Source of the DNA: Lachnospiraceae bacterium NK4A179
GTDB taxonomy: Bacteria; Bacillota; Clostridia; Lachnospirales; Lachnospiraceae
Reading direction: 5' to 3'
NCBI GenBank assembly: GCA_000421045.1
Contig: ATWC01000008.1
Span: forward strand, 36,803 to 100,802
DNA: 64,000 nucleotides
Of this stretch, positions 37,771-47,381 are shown piece after piece; positions within the stretch are counted from its first letter, which is position 1, and every line of letters starts with the position of its first letter. The position numbers and the translations under genes are program-made. Under the pieces are notes generated by a model that made no database searches, was not told the DNA's origin, and saw only the letters and a list, made by a program, of their open reading frames with translations.

Positions 37771-39159
37771 ATGGCATTTGAAAGCCTTAGTGAAAAACTT
37801 CAAAACGTATTCAAAAAGCTTTCCGGTAAGGGCAAGCTTTCGGAGGAAGATGTACGCTCAGCCATGAAAGAAGTGCGTATGGCGCTTCTTGAAGCTGATG
37901 TTAATTTCAAGGTTGTAAAACAGTTTGTTAAGAGTGTTGAGGAAAAGGCTGTCGGCGAAGAAGTAATGAACGGCCTCAATCCTGCCCAGATGGTCATCAA
38001 GATCGTAAATGAAGAGATGATCTCGTTAATGGGTTCGGAGACAACCGAGATAACACTTGCACCGGGTAAAACCATTACGGTTATAATGATGTGCGGTCTG
38101 CAGGGTGCAGGTAAAACGACCACCACGGCAAAGATCGCAGGAAAATTAAAACAGAAGGGCAAAAAGCCTTTGCTTGTTGCCTGTGATATATACAGACCGG
38201 CAGCTATCGATCAGTTAAAGATAAACGGCGAAAAGACTGATACCGAAGTCTTTTCCATGGGTACAGATCATAAGCCTGCCGATATAGCAAAAGCAGCTCT
38301 CTCTCATGCTGAGAAGAACGGTTTTAACGCAGTCATACTTGATACTGCAGGACGTCTTCATATTGATGAAGCCATGATGGAAGAGCTTCAGGAAATAAAG
38401 CGTGAGATCGAAGTTCACAATACGATACTTGTTGTAGATGCGATGACCGGTCAGGACGCTGTCAATGTTGCAAAGGAATTTGATGAAAAGGTAGGAGTTA
38501 CCGGTATCATCCTTTCAAAGATGGATGGCGATACCAGAGGCGGTGCGGCACTTTCGGTAAAAGCCGTTACAGGAAAGCCCATACTTTATGTCGGCATGGG
38601 CGAAAAGCTTTCCGATCTTGAACAGTTCTATCCGGACAGAATGGCCGGAAGGATACTTGGTATGGGCGATGTGCTCACACTTATCGACAAGGCCAGAGAA
38701 AGCATTGATATAGATGAGCAGACCGGCAGGGAAATGGCCGGCAGGATGCAGAAGGGAAAGTTTGATTTCAACGATTACCTTGAATCCATGAAGCAGATGC
38801 GCAATATGGGCGGTCTTTCATCGATCCTTAAGATGCTGCCCGGTATGGGCATTAATGCCGGCGATCTTGACGGCATTATAGATGATAAGCAGCTCAGACA
38901 GACCGAGGCGATAGTTCTTTCAATGACACCTGAGGAGCGAAGAAATCCCAAGCTTCTTAATCCCAAACGTAAGCACAGGATAGCTAAAGGTGCAGGTCTG
39001 GATATTGCAGTAGTAAACCGCTTCATCAAGCAGTTTGAACAGTCACAGAAGATGATGAAGCAGATGCCCGGAATGATGAAGGGAATGAAAGGCATGAAGG
39101 GCATGAAAGGTTTAGGCGGTATGGGCGGTTTCGGAATGCCCGGACGCAGAAAGTTCTAG
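37771..39159 (+). CDS. ffh: Signal recognition particle protein Ffh
   Basis: SRP54 GTPase that targets membrane proteins to SecYEG with 4.5S RNA and FtsY. The 462-residue protein has the N domain (1-95), G domain with GLQGAGKTTTTAKIA, DTAGRLHID, SKMDGDTRGGAALSV, and the methionine-rich M domain ending in GMMKGMKGMKGMKGL repeats. No SRP RNA gene is seen in the flanking gaps. It starts the rpsP-khpA-rimM-trmD block. Confidence 0.96.
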   Translation: MAFESLSEKLQNVFKKLSGKGKLSEEDVRSAMKEVRMALLEADVNFKVVKQFVKSVEEKAVGEEVMNGLNPAQMVIKIVNEEMISLMGSETTEITLAPGKTITVIMMCGLQGAGKTTTTAKIAGKLKQKGKKPLLVACDIYRPAAIDQLKINGEKTDTEVFSMGTDHKPADIAKAALSHAEKNGFNAVILDTAGRLHIDEAMMEELQEIKREIEVHNTILVVDAMTGQDAVNVAKEFDEKVGVTGIILSKMDGDTRGGAALSVKAVTGKPILYVGMGEKLSDLEQFYPDRMAGRILGMGDVLTLIDKARESIDIDEQTGREMAGRMQKGKFDFNDYLESMKQMRNMGGLSSILKMLPGMGINAGDLDGIIDDKQLRQTEAIVLSMTPEERRNPKLLNPKRKHRIAKGAGLDIAVVNRFIKQFEQSQKMMKQMPGMMKGMKGMKGMKGLGGMGGFGMPGRRKF

Positions 39160-39228
39160 GATGTAACTATTCTTTGAGGATAGATACAGATAAATTTATT
39201 ATTAACAATATTTTTGGAGGAAAAAGAA

Positions 39229-39474
39229 ATGGCAGTAAAATTAAGACTTACAAGAATGGGTAAGAAAAAGGCACCCCTTTACCGTATCGTTGCAGCTGAT
39301 TCACGTAATGCACGTGACGGCAAGATCATCGAAGAGATCGGAACATACGATCCCAGCGCTGAGCCTTCAGCATTCAAGATCGACGAGGAGAAGGCAAAGA
39401 AGTGGATCGCTAACGGAGCAAAGCCCACTGAAACTGTTGGAAAGCTTTTAAAGGCCGCTGGCATCGAAAAATAA
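39229..39474 (+). CDS. rpsP: Small ribosomal subunit protein bS16
   Basis: bS16 helps 30S assembly. The 81-residue product begins [26 protein letters not shown], a diagnostic sequence, and has the IGTYDP motif. ATG 39229 follows TTGGAGG; an open frame start at 39214 would put the binding site inside the coding region. Confidence 0.97.
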   Translation: MAVKLRLTRMGKKKAPLYRIVAADSRNARDGKIIEEIGTYDPSAEPSAFKIDEEKAKKWIANGAKPTETVGKLLKAAGIEK

Positions 39475-39503
39475 TAGCTTAATACAAAAGTCGGAGGTGG
39501 CTT

Positions 39504-39734
39504 ATGAAAGAACTGGTTGAAGTTATCGCCAAGGCTCTCGTTGAGAATCCCGATGAAGTAGTGGTCACCGAAAAGACAGACGGCAGACATGTTACCGTTG
39601 AACTTAAGGTGGCTTCGTCCGACATGGGCAAAGTTATCGGAAGACAGGGGCGGATAGCAAGAGCTATCAGAACAGTTGTAAAGGCTGCTTCCACAAAAGA
39701 TGACATCTATGTTGATGTTGATATTGTGGAATAG
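39504..39734 (+). CDS. khpA: KH-domain RNA-binding protein KhpA
   Basis: A 76-residue single KH domain with GxxG loop in MGKVIGRQGRIARAIRTVVKAA. It partners KhpB (Jag) in Gram-positives and binds small RNAs and mRNAs. Its position between rpsP and rimM is the usual one. CGGAGGTGG precedes the ATG. Confidence 0.95.
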   Translation: MKELVEVIAKALVENPDEVVVTEKTDGRHVTVELKVASSDMGKVIGRQGRIARAIRTVVKAASTKDDIYVDVDIVE

Positions 39735-39799
39735 GCATATAAAATTCGGGCATCGCATCTTTATATAAGGGTGCGGTGTCCTTTCATTATGAGGATTCT

Positions 39800-40303
39800 A
39801 TGGAAGACAGATTCTGTGTGGGAGTGATCACAAAACCCCACGGCATAAAAGGCGCTGTGACCGTTTATCCCTTAACGGATGATCCGGACAGGCTTTCTGA
39901 ACTTGAAAGCATCACAGCTGTTAAGGACAAAAAAGAAATTGAACTGAAACCCTTAAATGTTTCTGCAAAAGGGGAACTTCTGCTTGTGACCTTTGAAGGT
40001 ATAAATGACAGGAATGCGGCAGAGGAATTAAGAGATTTTGAATTGTATGTCGACAGGGAACATGCGGTTTCTTTATCTGAAGATGAATATTATGTAGCCG
40101 ATCTTATCGGAATGAAGGTATATGATAAGAGCGGAGTTGAGGGAACCATAAAAGATGTTTACAGGACCGGTGCAAATGATGTATATGAACTTAAACTGAC
40201 AGATGGAAGAGAAGTGCTGATTCCTGCCATAAAGAGTTGTATACTTGAAGTTGATATTGATGCACAGGTAATGAAAACTGATATACCGGAAGGATTGATA
40301 TGA
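39800..40303 (+). CDS. rimM: Ribosome maturation factor RimM
   Basis: Assists maturation of the 30S head with uS19. The 167-residue protein opens [28 protein letters not shown] and has a PRC-barrel second half ([13 protein letters not shown] ... [15 protein letters not shown]). ATG 39800 was chosen with TGAGGA five bases upstream; a GTG at 39776 lacks a binding site. It overlaps trmD by four bases (ATGA). Confidence 0.95.
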   Translation: MEDRFCVGVITKPHGIKGAVTVYPLTDDPDRLSELESITAVKDKKEIELKPLNVSAKGELLLVTFEGINDRNAAEELRDFELYVDREHAVSLSEDEYYVADLIGMKVYDKSGVEGTIKDVYRTGANDVYELKLTDGREVLIPAIKSCILEVDIDAQVMKTDIPEGLI

Positions 40304-40989
40304 ATTTTACGGTACTTACGCTTTTTCCGGAGCTTATTGAAAATGCCATGAATACAAGCATCTGCAAGAGAGCGATGGAAAAAGGCTATATAAGTCTGGA
40401 TACGATCGATATAAGAGATTTTGCCGAGAACAAGAACGGAAGAGTTGATGATTATACATATGGCGGCGGGGCCGGTATGCTCATGCAGGCAGGACCGGTC
40501 TACAGTGCATATAAGGAGGCATGCAGGCGTCTTAACAAAGAAAAAGCTTATGCCGTTTATATGACTCCGCAGGGGCGTGTTTTTGATCAAAGGGTCGCTG
40601 AAGAACTGGCGCAGCATGAAGATCTTGTCATCATCTGCGGTCACTATGAAGGGATCGATGAAAGGGCTCTGGAAGAAATAGGAACGGATAATATCTCCAT
40701 CGGAGACTATGTGCTCACAGGCGGTGAGATAGCTTCTCTTGCTGTAATGGATTGTGTATCCCGTCTTGTTCCGGGAGTACTCGGAAATGAAACATCAGCA
40801 TCCGATGAGTCGTTCTCGAGTGAAGGGCTGCTTGAATATCCGCAGTATACCAGACCTGAAGTATGGCATGACAGAAAAGTGCCTGATGTCCTGCTTTCGG
40901 GACATCATGCCAATATCGAAAAATGGAGACATGAACAGTCACTGATACGCACCAGGGAAAGAAGGCCTGATCTTCTTAAAGAAGATTGA
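40300..40989 (+). CDS. trmD: tRNA (guanine37-N1)-methyltransferase
   Basis: SPOUT methyltransferase placing m1G37 on tRNAs. The 229-residue product has [17 protein letters not shown], the SAM knot with [13 protein letters not shown] and [18 protein letters not shown], and [17 protein letters not shown]. It ends the rpsP block; an ABC transporter pair separates it from rplS, which is normally adjacent. Confidence 0.97.
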   Translation: MNFTVLTLFPELIENAMNTSICKRAMEKGYISLDTIDIRDFAENKNGRVDDYTYGGGAGMLMQAGPVYSAYKEACRRLNKEKAYAVYMTPQGRVFDQRVAEELAQHEDLVIICGHYEGIDERALEEIGTDNISIGDYVLTGGEIASLAVMDCVSRLVPGVLGNETSASDESFSSEGLLEYPQYTRPEVWHDRKVPDVLLSGHHANIEKWRHEQSLIRTRERRPDLLKED

Positions 40990-41011
40990 AAACAAATGAT
41001 ATGAGGGGCTT

Positions 41012-41794
41012 ATGAGAATTGAAGCAAAAGGTTTATGCAAACAGTTTTCGAGATTTGTAAAATCCGATGAAAAAAACAAAAAGCAGAGAAGGGAAGATTT
41101 CTTTGCTGTTGACCATCTGAGTCTGCATGCATCGGCCGGTGAGATACTGGGAATACTCGGCCCCAACGGAGCCGGAAAGACCACACTTCTGCGCATGCTC
41201 GGCGGTATCATGAAACCTGATGAAGGTTCGGTGATACTTTCGGATGATGATGGCAATGTGATAAGCGATAAGAACGAGATAAAGAAGCACATTGGCTATA
41301 TCTCGGGGAATACAAAGCTTTATAACAGATTTTCCATACGGGAAATGCTCATGATCTTCGGAGATATTTACGGTATCCCGAAGGAAGAGTGTGAAAAACG
41401 CGCTCAGGAGATCATAGATCTTCTTGATATGAAAAAATTTGCCGATAACAGGATCGGCGCACTTTCTACCGGACAGACACAGAGAGCCGGAATTGCCAGG
41501 ACTCTTATGCATTCTCCGTCTGTCTATATTTTCGATGAACCTACACTTGGTCTGGATATCTTAAGCAGTGAGACCATAATCTCCTTTATGAAAAAAGAAA
41601 GAGAGAGAGGCTGCACTGTCCTTTATTCCACACATTATATGGAAGAGGCGGAATACCTTTGTGACAGGATCAATATGATCTATAACGGCAATTTGATCGC
41701 CGAAGGCTCACCTGCGGAGCTTAAGAAAAATACGAAAACGGACAATCTCAGAGATGCTTTCAGAGCATGCATGAAGGAGGCCGCAAATGAATAA
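41012..41794 (+). CDS. ABC transporter ATP-binding protein (NatA type)
   Basis: A 260-residue ATPase with Walker A GPNGAGKTTLL, signature LSTGQTQRAGIARTL and Walker B VYIFDEPTLGLD. The next gene, overlapping by eight bases, encodes a NatB-type permease, so this is a two-component exporter of the sodium/antibiotic family. A 45-residue basic insertion near the N terminus (KSDEKNKKQRREDF) precedes the usual core. Insertion between trmD and rplS breaks the ancestral order. Confidence 0.9.
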   Translation: MRIEAKGLCKQFSRFVKSDEKNKKQRREDFFAVDHLSLHASAGEILGILGPNGAGKTTLLRMLGGIMKPDEGSVILSDDDGNVISDKNEIKKHIGYISGNTKLYNRFSIREMLMIFGDIYGIPKEECEKRAQEIIDLLDMKKFADNRIGALSTGQTQRAGIARTLMHSPSVYIFDEPTLGLDILSSETIISFMKKERERGCTVLYSTHYMEEAEYLCDRINMIYNGNLIAEGSPAELKKNTKTDNLRDAFRACMKEAANE

Positions 41795-43802
41795 AAGGAT
41801 AGTAGCTTCGCTTTACAAAAAAGAGATCATAGATATCCTTCGTGACAAAAAGACTATGCTCATGATGATCGTAGTTCCGCTCGTGCTTTATCCTCTGCTT
41901 TTTGTCGGGACCATGATGCTCATGAAGTCTATGATGAATGCCAGCACGGAGAAAAGTTATACTGTGGCCTTGGATATGACCAAAGATCCGGCTGTAATGA
42001 AGAGCATCTTTGAAGAAAAAGGAAATGAACGTGAATACAGTTTTGAATTCATGACACCTGAAGCAGGTTCATCTGATAAGGAGATGCTTGAAGAAGGCCT
42101 TATCGATGTTTATATCACAGAGTCGGTTTCGGATGACAGGCCTTATTATAATATCTGCTATATGGCTTCGGAGACCGATTCCAGGACTGCTGCAGGTATG
42201 GCTGATGATGTTCTTTCCGATTACAGGACGGAACTTACGAGCAGCATCATAAAAGAAATGTCATTATCGGAAGATGAGATACTTAAGCCTATAAAGTATG
42301 TTTATAAGGACTACTCAAGCAATGAACAGAATGTCGGCTATATCATAGGAATGATAGTGCCGTTCCTTATGATCGTAAGTGTACTAATGGGAGCTCTTTA
42401 TCCCGCAATAGATACCACTGCGGGCGAAAAGGAAAGAGGTACGCTTGAGACCATGCTTACGCTTCCTGTTTCCAACAGAGAGCTTATTACAGCTAAATTC
42501 CTTGCCGTATCAACAATAGCAGTCGGAGCCGCGCTTTTAAATCTTTTTTCCATGGGTGCGCTGACCGTTTATACAGCCGATACGATGAATCTTGCCGGTT
42601 CCTCCTCCTTGCAGGCAGCTTCTTTTATACCGGCACTGTTCATCACGCTTCTTTGCGTTGCTACATTTGCGATGTTTGCTTCTGCAGTTTCATTATGTGT
42701 ATGCATAAGAGCGGGAAGCTTTAAGGAAGCCCAGAACCTGTCTACGCCGGTTATGATAGTATTCATGATGGCAGGTATGTCAACAATGATACCCAATCTG
42801 GAACTGAATACCGTTACAGCGCTTATTCCGATCGTGAACATATCGCTGTTAATTAACTCGCTTTTCAGATTTGATTATGATGCAGGGCTCATACTCATGG
42901 TACTTGTTTCGAATATTGCTTATTCATGTCTTGCCGTAGTATTTATGTCTGAGATCTTTGCTGCTGAAGATGTACTTTTCGGTGATCCGTCATCCTCCGT
43001 AAAGCTTTTAAACAGACGTGATGATATAAAAAAGGGCGGAATGCCCGGCATCGGAGATCTGATATTGTTATTCTCCGTTCTGCTTCTTGTAGTTCTCTTT
43101 GCGGGAGGCGTGTTTGTCCTTCATCTGGGGGCTCCGGGCCTTATGATCGAGCAGGGGCTTATATTCTTCTGTCCGGTTGCATATGCATGGTATATAAAGG
43201 CCGATATGAAGAAGCTGTTTTCCGTAAAAGCTCCTACTCTAAAGGGGATAGCAGGAAGCCTGCTTGCCTTTGGCGGCACGTGGATACTTATGATGTATCT
43301 GGCATCCTTATTGACATATCTGTTCCCCGATCAGGTGGTTCAGAACAACAACCTGACCGAAATATGGGAAAAGAGCAGCCTGCCTATAATAATCATATCT
43401 TCAGCCTTATTCCCTGCTATATGTGAGGAAACGGCCTTCAGAGGCTTTATGCTCGGAACATTAAAGAACAGGCTTACTCCCGCAAAGGCAGTGATCATAA
43501 CAGGAGTGCTTTTCGGTGTATATCATATGAGCCTGCTTCAGTCTATCACCGTAGGCGTTCTGGGTATCCTGCTGGCTTATATAGTAAGTCATGAAAAGAG
43601 TATCTTTTTATCCATAGGTATACATTTCATGAATAATCTTGCTGCTGTGCTCATATCACAGTATGAAGAAGAGGTGTCAGCTTATATGCCTTACCTGGAT
43701 AAGCCTTGGGTAAAGGTCGGTCTGTTTATAGCTGCTGTTGTAATGCTGATACTTGGGCTTTTTATACTTAACGGCAGAAAGAAAGAGAAAACTGCGGAAT
43801 AA
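41787..43802 (+). CDS. NatB-type permease fused to CPBP intramembrane protease
   Basis: A 671-residue protein. Residues 1-400 form an ABC-2/NatB permease: helix at about 20-40, a large outer domain, then five to six helices with AGEKERGTLETMLTLPVSNRELI. Residues 430-665 form a CPBP (type II CAAX protease-like) domain with EETAFRGFMLGTL, FGVYHMSLLQ and IGIHFMNNLAA motifs, carrying the Glu-Glu, Arg and His residues of active members. The fusion occurs in other Clostridia. Whether the protease processes the exported substrate is unknown. Confidence 0.88.
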   Translation: MNKRIVASLYKKEIIDILRDKKTMLMMIVVPLVLYPLLFVGTMMLMKSMMNASTEKSYTVALDMTKDPAVMKSIFEEKGNEREYSFEFMTPEAGSSDKEMLEEGLIDVYITESVSDDRPYYNICYMASETDSRTAAGMADDVLSDYRTELTSSIIKEMSLSEDEILKPIKYVYKDYSSNEQNVGYIIGMIVPFLMIVSVLMGALYPAIDTTAGEKERGTLETMLTLPVSNRELITAKFLAVSTIAVGAALLNLFSMGALTVYTADTMNLAGSSSLQAASFIPALFITLLCVATFAMFASAVSLCVCIRAGSFKEAQNLSTPVMIVFMMAGMSTMIPNLELNTVTALIPIVNISLLINSLFRFDYDAGLILMVLVSNIAYSCLAVVFMSEIFAAEDVLFGDPSSSVKLLNRRDDIKKGGMPGIGDLILLFSVLLLVVLFAGGVFVLHLGAPGLMIEQGLIFFCPVAYAWYIKADMKKLFSVKAPTLKGIAGSLLAFGGTWILMMYLASLLTYLFPDQVVQNNNLTEIWEKSSLPIIIISSALFPAICEETAFRGFMLGTLKNRLTPAKAVIITGVLFGVYHMSLLQSITVGVLGILLAYIVSHEKSIFLSIGIHFMNNLAAVLISQYEEEVSAYMPYLDKPWVKVGLFIAAVVMLILGLFILNGRKKEKTAE

Positions 43803-43810
43803 ATTTATGC

Positions 43811-43839
43811 TTGCATTATGTAAAGCAGTAGTGTAAAAT
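43811..43839 (+). promoter_or_regulatory. rplS promoter
   Basis: TTGCAT (43811-43816), 17 bases, TAAAAT (43834-43839). Confidence 0.7.
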
Positions 43840-43845
43840 TGCAAT

Positions 43846-43923
43846 GTTGCGAAAAAGGAGACGGTCCGCTGGCCTGTGATTAAAGGTTTAAGAACGTCCG
43901 ATGGATCACAGGAGGAAATTAAA
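43846..43923 (+). ncRNA. Putative ribosomal protein L19 leader
   Basis: The 78-base leader has a perfect eight-base pairing CCTGTGAT (43873-43880) / ATCACAGG (43905-43912) whose right arm includes the start of the ribosome binding site GGAGG, plus a GGTCC/GTCCG element. Firmicutes rplS genes commonly carry an L19 leader here. Pairing would hide the binding site, consistent with feedback by L19. Confidence 0.6.
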
Positions 43924-44271
43924 ATGCACGAGATCATTGAAGAAATCGAAAAGGAACAGTTAAAAGCAGAGGTACCTCAGTTCGAGGTAGGTGACACAGT
44001 AAGAGTTGCTAACCGCATCAAGGAAGGCGAGAAGAGCCGTATCCAGATGTTCGAAGGCGTTGTTATGAAGATCCAGAACGTTGGCAGCCGTAAGACATTC
44101 ACAGTTCGTAAGATGTCTGCAGGTGTTGGCGTTGAGAAGACATGGCCCCTTCACAGCCCTGCTGTTGAGAAGGTTGAAGTTATCCGCAGAGGTAAGGTAA
44201 GAAGAGCTAAGCTCGGATACTTAAGAGGCCGCGTTGGTAAGGATGCTAAGGTAAAGGAAGTCATCCGCTGA
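43924..44271 (+). CDS. rplS: Large ribosomal subunit protein bL19
   Basis: bL19 lies at the 30S-50S interface. The 115-residue length is standard; [30 protein letters not shown] and [30 protein letters not shown] are diagnostic. ATG 43924 follows AGGAGG by seven bases; an upstream frame start at 43876 lies within the structured leader. Confidence 0.97.
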   Translation: MHEIIEEIEKEQLKAEVPQFEVGDTVRVANRIKEGEKSRIQMFEGVVMKIQNVGSRKTFTVRKMSAGVGVEKTWPLHSPAVEKVEVIRRGKVRRAKLGYLRGRVGKDAKVKEVIR

Positions 44272-44295
44272 TAGAAACCGGATCATAAAAATTTT

Positions 44296-44326
44296 AAGCC
44301 TCCGTTTTTTACGGAGGCTTTTCTTT
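44296..44326 (+). terminator. Terminator of rplS
   Basis: Ten-base stem AAGCCTCCGT (44296-44305) / ACGGAGGCTT (44311-44320), loop of T, then TTCTTT. Confidence 0.92.
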
Positions 44327-44350
44327 ATCAATATATTTTTAAGGGATATC

Positions 44351-44944
44351 ATGGCAGGCAGAAGAGGCGGTTTAAACTTTTATAAAAAGAATAAGAGACT
44401 CAGCCGTGAGCAGTTGATAGGCATATTCTCGTATGTGTTTCTTGGCTTGCTGATGTGTTTTTTTGCCTTTACCTGCGTTTATCTTTTCGGTATACGCACA
44501 AGCATCATAGGCGCATCTATGGAGCCTACACTCTATAACGGTGAAGAGATACTTATAGACCGTTTTCAGTATTTCTTTTCGGAGCCTGACAGAGATGATG
44601 TTATTGTATTTCTTCCTAACGGAAATACAAATTCGCATTATTATGTTAAAAGAGTTCTTGGGATTCCCGGAGATACCGTGCTTATAAAGGACGGTATGAT
44701 ATATGTGAACGGTAAGATCTACGACCGTAACGGTCTGTTTGAACGTGCCGCGGACGGCGGTACTGCAAAGAACGGACTTACACTCGGAGAGAATGAGTTC
44801 TTTGTTCTCGGCGACAATTTAAATGACAGCGAGGACAGCCGCTCGGGTAATATCGGAGTGGTAAGAAAGGAATATATACTTGGTAAAGCATGGTTTGCCT
44901 TTACTTCTGATGAGGGACTGGGCGAAAGCGGATTTATAAAATAG
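44351..44944 (+). CDS. lepB: Signal peptidase I, first copy
   Basis: Removes signal peptides of secreted proteins at the outer face of the membrane. The 197-residue product has one N-terminal helix (about 21-43), the catalytic Ser motif GASMEPTL, the Lys motif YYVKRVLGIPGD and the box FVLGDNLNDSEDSR. A second signal peptidase lies two genes on. The binding site before the ATG is weak (AAGGGA). Confidence 0.94.
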   Translation: MAGRRGGLNFYKKNKRLSREQLIGIFSYVFLGLLMCFFAFTCVYLFGIRTSIIGASMEPTLYNGEEILIDRFQYFFSEPDRDDVIVFLPNGNTNSHYYVKRVLGIPGDTVLIKDGMIYVNGKIYDRNGLFERAADGGTAKNGLTLGENEFFVLGDNLNDSEDSRSGNIGVVRKEYILGKAWFAFTSDEGLGESGFIK

Positions 44945-44953
44945 GACAGGATT

Positions 44954-45808
44954 ATGGATATACAATGGTTCCCGGGGCATATGACCAAAGCCCTGCGAGA
45001 GATGCAGAACAATATAAAACTTGTGGATCTTGTGATCGAACTGCTTGATTCAAGAGTTCCCATGTCCTCAGGAAATCCTGAGCTGTCAAAGATCGCGCAG
45101 GGTAAACAGCGTCTTATACTCTTAAATAAGGCTGATATGGCTGATGAGAAGATCACGTCTGCCTGGATAGAATATTTTAAGGAGAAGGGTATAAAGGCTG
45201 TTGCTGTGGATTCCAGATCCACAGCATCCAAGCGTACCGTTAAACAGGCCGTTGATATCGTGGTAAAGGAAAAAAAGGAACGCGATCTGAAGCGCGGTAT
45301 TAAAGGAAGACCCGTAAGAGCAATGGTCGTAGGCATACCGAATGTCGGCAAATCCACATTCATAAATTGTTATTCGGGCAGGTCTTCAGCCAAGACCGGC
45401 AACATGCCCGGTGTTACAAAGGGAACACAATGGATCAGGCTTTCAGGGGATCTGGAATTGTTAGATACGCCCGGAGTATTATGGCCCAAGTTTGAGGATC
45501 AGGTAACAGGCATGCATTTAGCCATGACAGGTGCTGTAAGAAGTGAGGTGCTTGACATGTCTGATGTAGCAGTTAATATTATAAGTATGTTGAAGGAGAA
45601 TTATCCGGGTAAGCTTGGTGAAAGATACGGCTGCAATGAGGATAACGGCTCCGTAGAGATATTTGAAGAGATAGCATCAAAACGCGGCTGCCTTAGGAAA
45701 GGCGGTGTCATTGATACCGATAAGACAGCGCTTATAATATGTGATGATATGAAAAACGGCAGATTCGGAAAGATCAGTTTCGAGTCTCCGTCAGATATTG
45801 ATCAATGA
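44954..45808 (+). CDS. rbgA: Ribosome biogenesis GTPase RbgA
   Basis: Circularly permuted GTPase for late 50S assembly (L16 incorporation). The 284-residue product opens IQWFPGHMTKALREM, then G4 LNKADM precedes G1 GIPNVGKSTFINC and G3 DTPGVLWPK, followed by the C-terminal ANTAR-like RNA-binding domain. It lies between two signal peptidase genes, as lepB-rbgA-rnhB is conserved in Firmicutes. The next start overlaps its stop region. Confidence 0.96.
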   Translation: MDIQWFPGHMTKALREMQNNIKLVDLVIELLDSRVPMSSGNPELSKIAQGKQRLILLNKADMADEKITSAWIEYFKEKGIKAVAVDSRSTASKRTVKQAVDIVVKEKKERDLKRGIKGRPVRAMVVGIPNVGKSTFINCYSGRSSAKTGNMPGVTKGTQWIRLSGDLELLDTPGVLWPKFEDQVTGMHLAMTGAVRSEVLDMSDVAVNIISMLKENYPGKLGERYGCNEDNGSVEIFEEIASKRGCLRKGGVIDTDKTALIICDDMKNGRFGKISFESPSDIDQ

Positions 45809-45828
45809 TAAACGAGGGGGGACCAAGT

Positions 45829-46458
45829 TTGAAAGAGGAATATATAAGGGAAATAGATGACGAAGACTCCGAGGATCTGGAGACTTCAGCGGAAAAAGAA
45901 AGCAAAGAGTCAAAAAAACGACGCATACTTAAAGAAATACTGAGTAATTCGTTATTCCTGCTTGCGGTTTTTGTGACAACACTGTTCTTGGTAAAATACG
46001 TAGGACAGCGTACAGTGGTAATAGGTTCGAGTATGGAGACTACGCTTTCCGATCAGGATAATCTGATCGTAGATAAGATAAGCTACAGGCTCTCTGATCC
46101 TAAGAGATTTGATATCATTGTCTTTCCTTTTTCGCAGGCAGACGAGACATATTATATTAAAAGGATAATCGGGCTTCCCGGAGAAACTGTACAGATCGAT
46201 TACGACGGCAATATCTACATAAATGATGAATTACTGGAAGAGAATTACGGTACGGAGGTGATGCTTGACCCCGGGACCGCTGCCGAACCGATAACGCTAG
46301 GCCCTGAGCAGTACTTTGTTCTTGGTGACAACAGGAATCATTCTTCCGACAGCCGCACTGCACAGGTCGGCCTTATAGAAAGGTCGAGGATCATAGGCAG
46401 AGCTTGGATAAGAATCTATCCGTTTGAGAAATTCGGAAATCTGGACAAAGATAAATAA
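45829..46458 (+). CDS. lepB: Signal peptidase I, second copy
   Basis: A signal peptidase with an acidic cytoplasmic N terminus, a helix (ILSNSLFLLAVFVTTLFLV), the Ser motif GSSMETTL, the Lys motif YYIKRIIGLPGE and the box FVLGDNRNHSSDSR. The usual Pro of SMEPT is Thr here. TTG 45829 was chosen because GAGGGGGG lies seven bases upstream; an in-frame ATG at 45805 overlaps rbgA but has no binding site and would add eight residues. The two copies differ widely, so they probably process different substrates. Confidence 0.9.
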   Translation: MKEEYIREIDDEDSEDLETSAEKESKESKKRRILKEILSNSLFLLAVFVTTLFLVKYVGQRTVVIGSSMETTLSDQDNLIVDKISYRLSDPKRFDIIVFPFSQADETYYIKRIIGLPGETVQIDYDGNIYINDELLEENYGTEVMLDPGTAAEPITLGPEQYFVLGDNRNHSSDSRTAQVGLIERSRIIGRAWIRIYPFEKFGNLDKDK

Positions 46459-46602
46459 TATTCTTACCCTGGCGGTCCGTTCCTGATAAATCTATGCATT
46501 TTCGAGAACTTGCTAAGGCTCACTCAAACACCGTCAGACAAGGCTGCACGGTGTAGGAAGTTTTAGTATATATATATTTAGATATAGAGAAAAATACGAG
46601 AT
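46459..46602. other. Spacer before rnhB
   Basis: No gene is seen. A weak inverted repeat ACACCGT/ACGGTGT lies around 46528-46556 without a proper T-run, followed by an A/T-rich stretch with TATATATA that may hold a promoter for rnhB. Confidence 0.4.
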
Positions 46603-47367
46603 ATGGATAAGATCAGCGTAAGTGAGATCAAAAATGAATATGCAGCCTTAAATGATGAAGGCTGCATTTCCTTTGCGGAAAAATATCGTCATGATGAGAG
46701 GCCCGGAGTCGTTTCGCTTGTTAAACGAGCTGATAAGAGACATGATGCACTTCTCGCGGAAAAAGCACGTATGAAGAAAATGTTTGAATTTGAGGAAAAA
46801 TACAGTGCTTTTTCATATATATGCGGTATAGATGAAGTAGGCAGAGGCCCTTTTGCTGGGCCGGTAGTCGCAGGTGCGGTAATACTTCCTAAAAATTGCT
46901 CGCTTCTGTATCTAAATGATTCCAAACAGTTATCCGAAAAAAAGAGAGAAGAGCTTTTTGATATGATAATAAATGAGGCTGTTTCCTATGGCCTCGGTCA
47001 GGTTTCAAATGAGCGTATAGATGAAGTAAATATATTGAATGCCACCTATGAGGCAATGAGACAGGCTATTTCTAAGCTTGATCCCGCGCCGGACCTGCTT
47101 TTAAATGATGCTGTTAATATTCCGGGGCTCGGGGACCTGAAACAGGTACCTATAATAAAAGGCGACACACTCTCGGCATCCATAGCTGCAGCCTCGATAA
47201 TAGCAAAGGTTACAAGGGACAGGCTTATGGTAGAATATGACAGTATTTATCCGGGCTATGGATTTGCAAAGAATAAAGGTTACGGTTCGGCTGATCATAT
47301 TAAAGCTCTCAAAGAACTCGGTCCCACTCCTATACACAGGAGAAGTTTCATTCACAACTATATCTGA
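46603..47367 (+). CDS. rnhB: Ribonuclease HII
   Basis: Cleaves RNA of RNA-DNA hybrids and single ribonucleotides in DNA. The 254-residue product has an N-terminal extension of about 70 residues common in Firmicutes, then YICGIDEVGRGPFAGPVVAGAVILP (catalytic Asp, Glu), LNDSKQLSEKKRE and KGDTLSASIAAASIIAKVTRDR. The stop is followed by a FliK-like gene after 14 bases. Confidence 0.95.
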   Translation: MDKISVSEIKNEYAALNDEGCISFAEKYRHDERPGVVSLVKRADKRHDALLAEKARMKKMFEFEEKYSAFSYICGIDEVGRGPFAGPVVAGAVILPKNCSLLYLNDSKQLSEKKREELFDMIINEAVSYGLGQVSNERIDEVNILNATYEAMRQAISKLDPAPDLLLNDAVNIPGLGDLKQVPIIKGDTLSASIAAASIIAKVTRDRLMVEYDSIYPGYGFAKNKGYGSADHIKALKELGPTPIHRRSFIHNYI

Positions 47368-47381
47368 GAAAGATAAAACCT

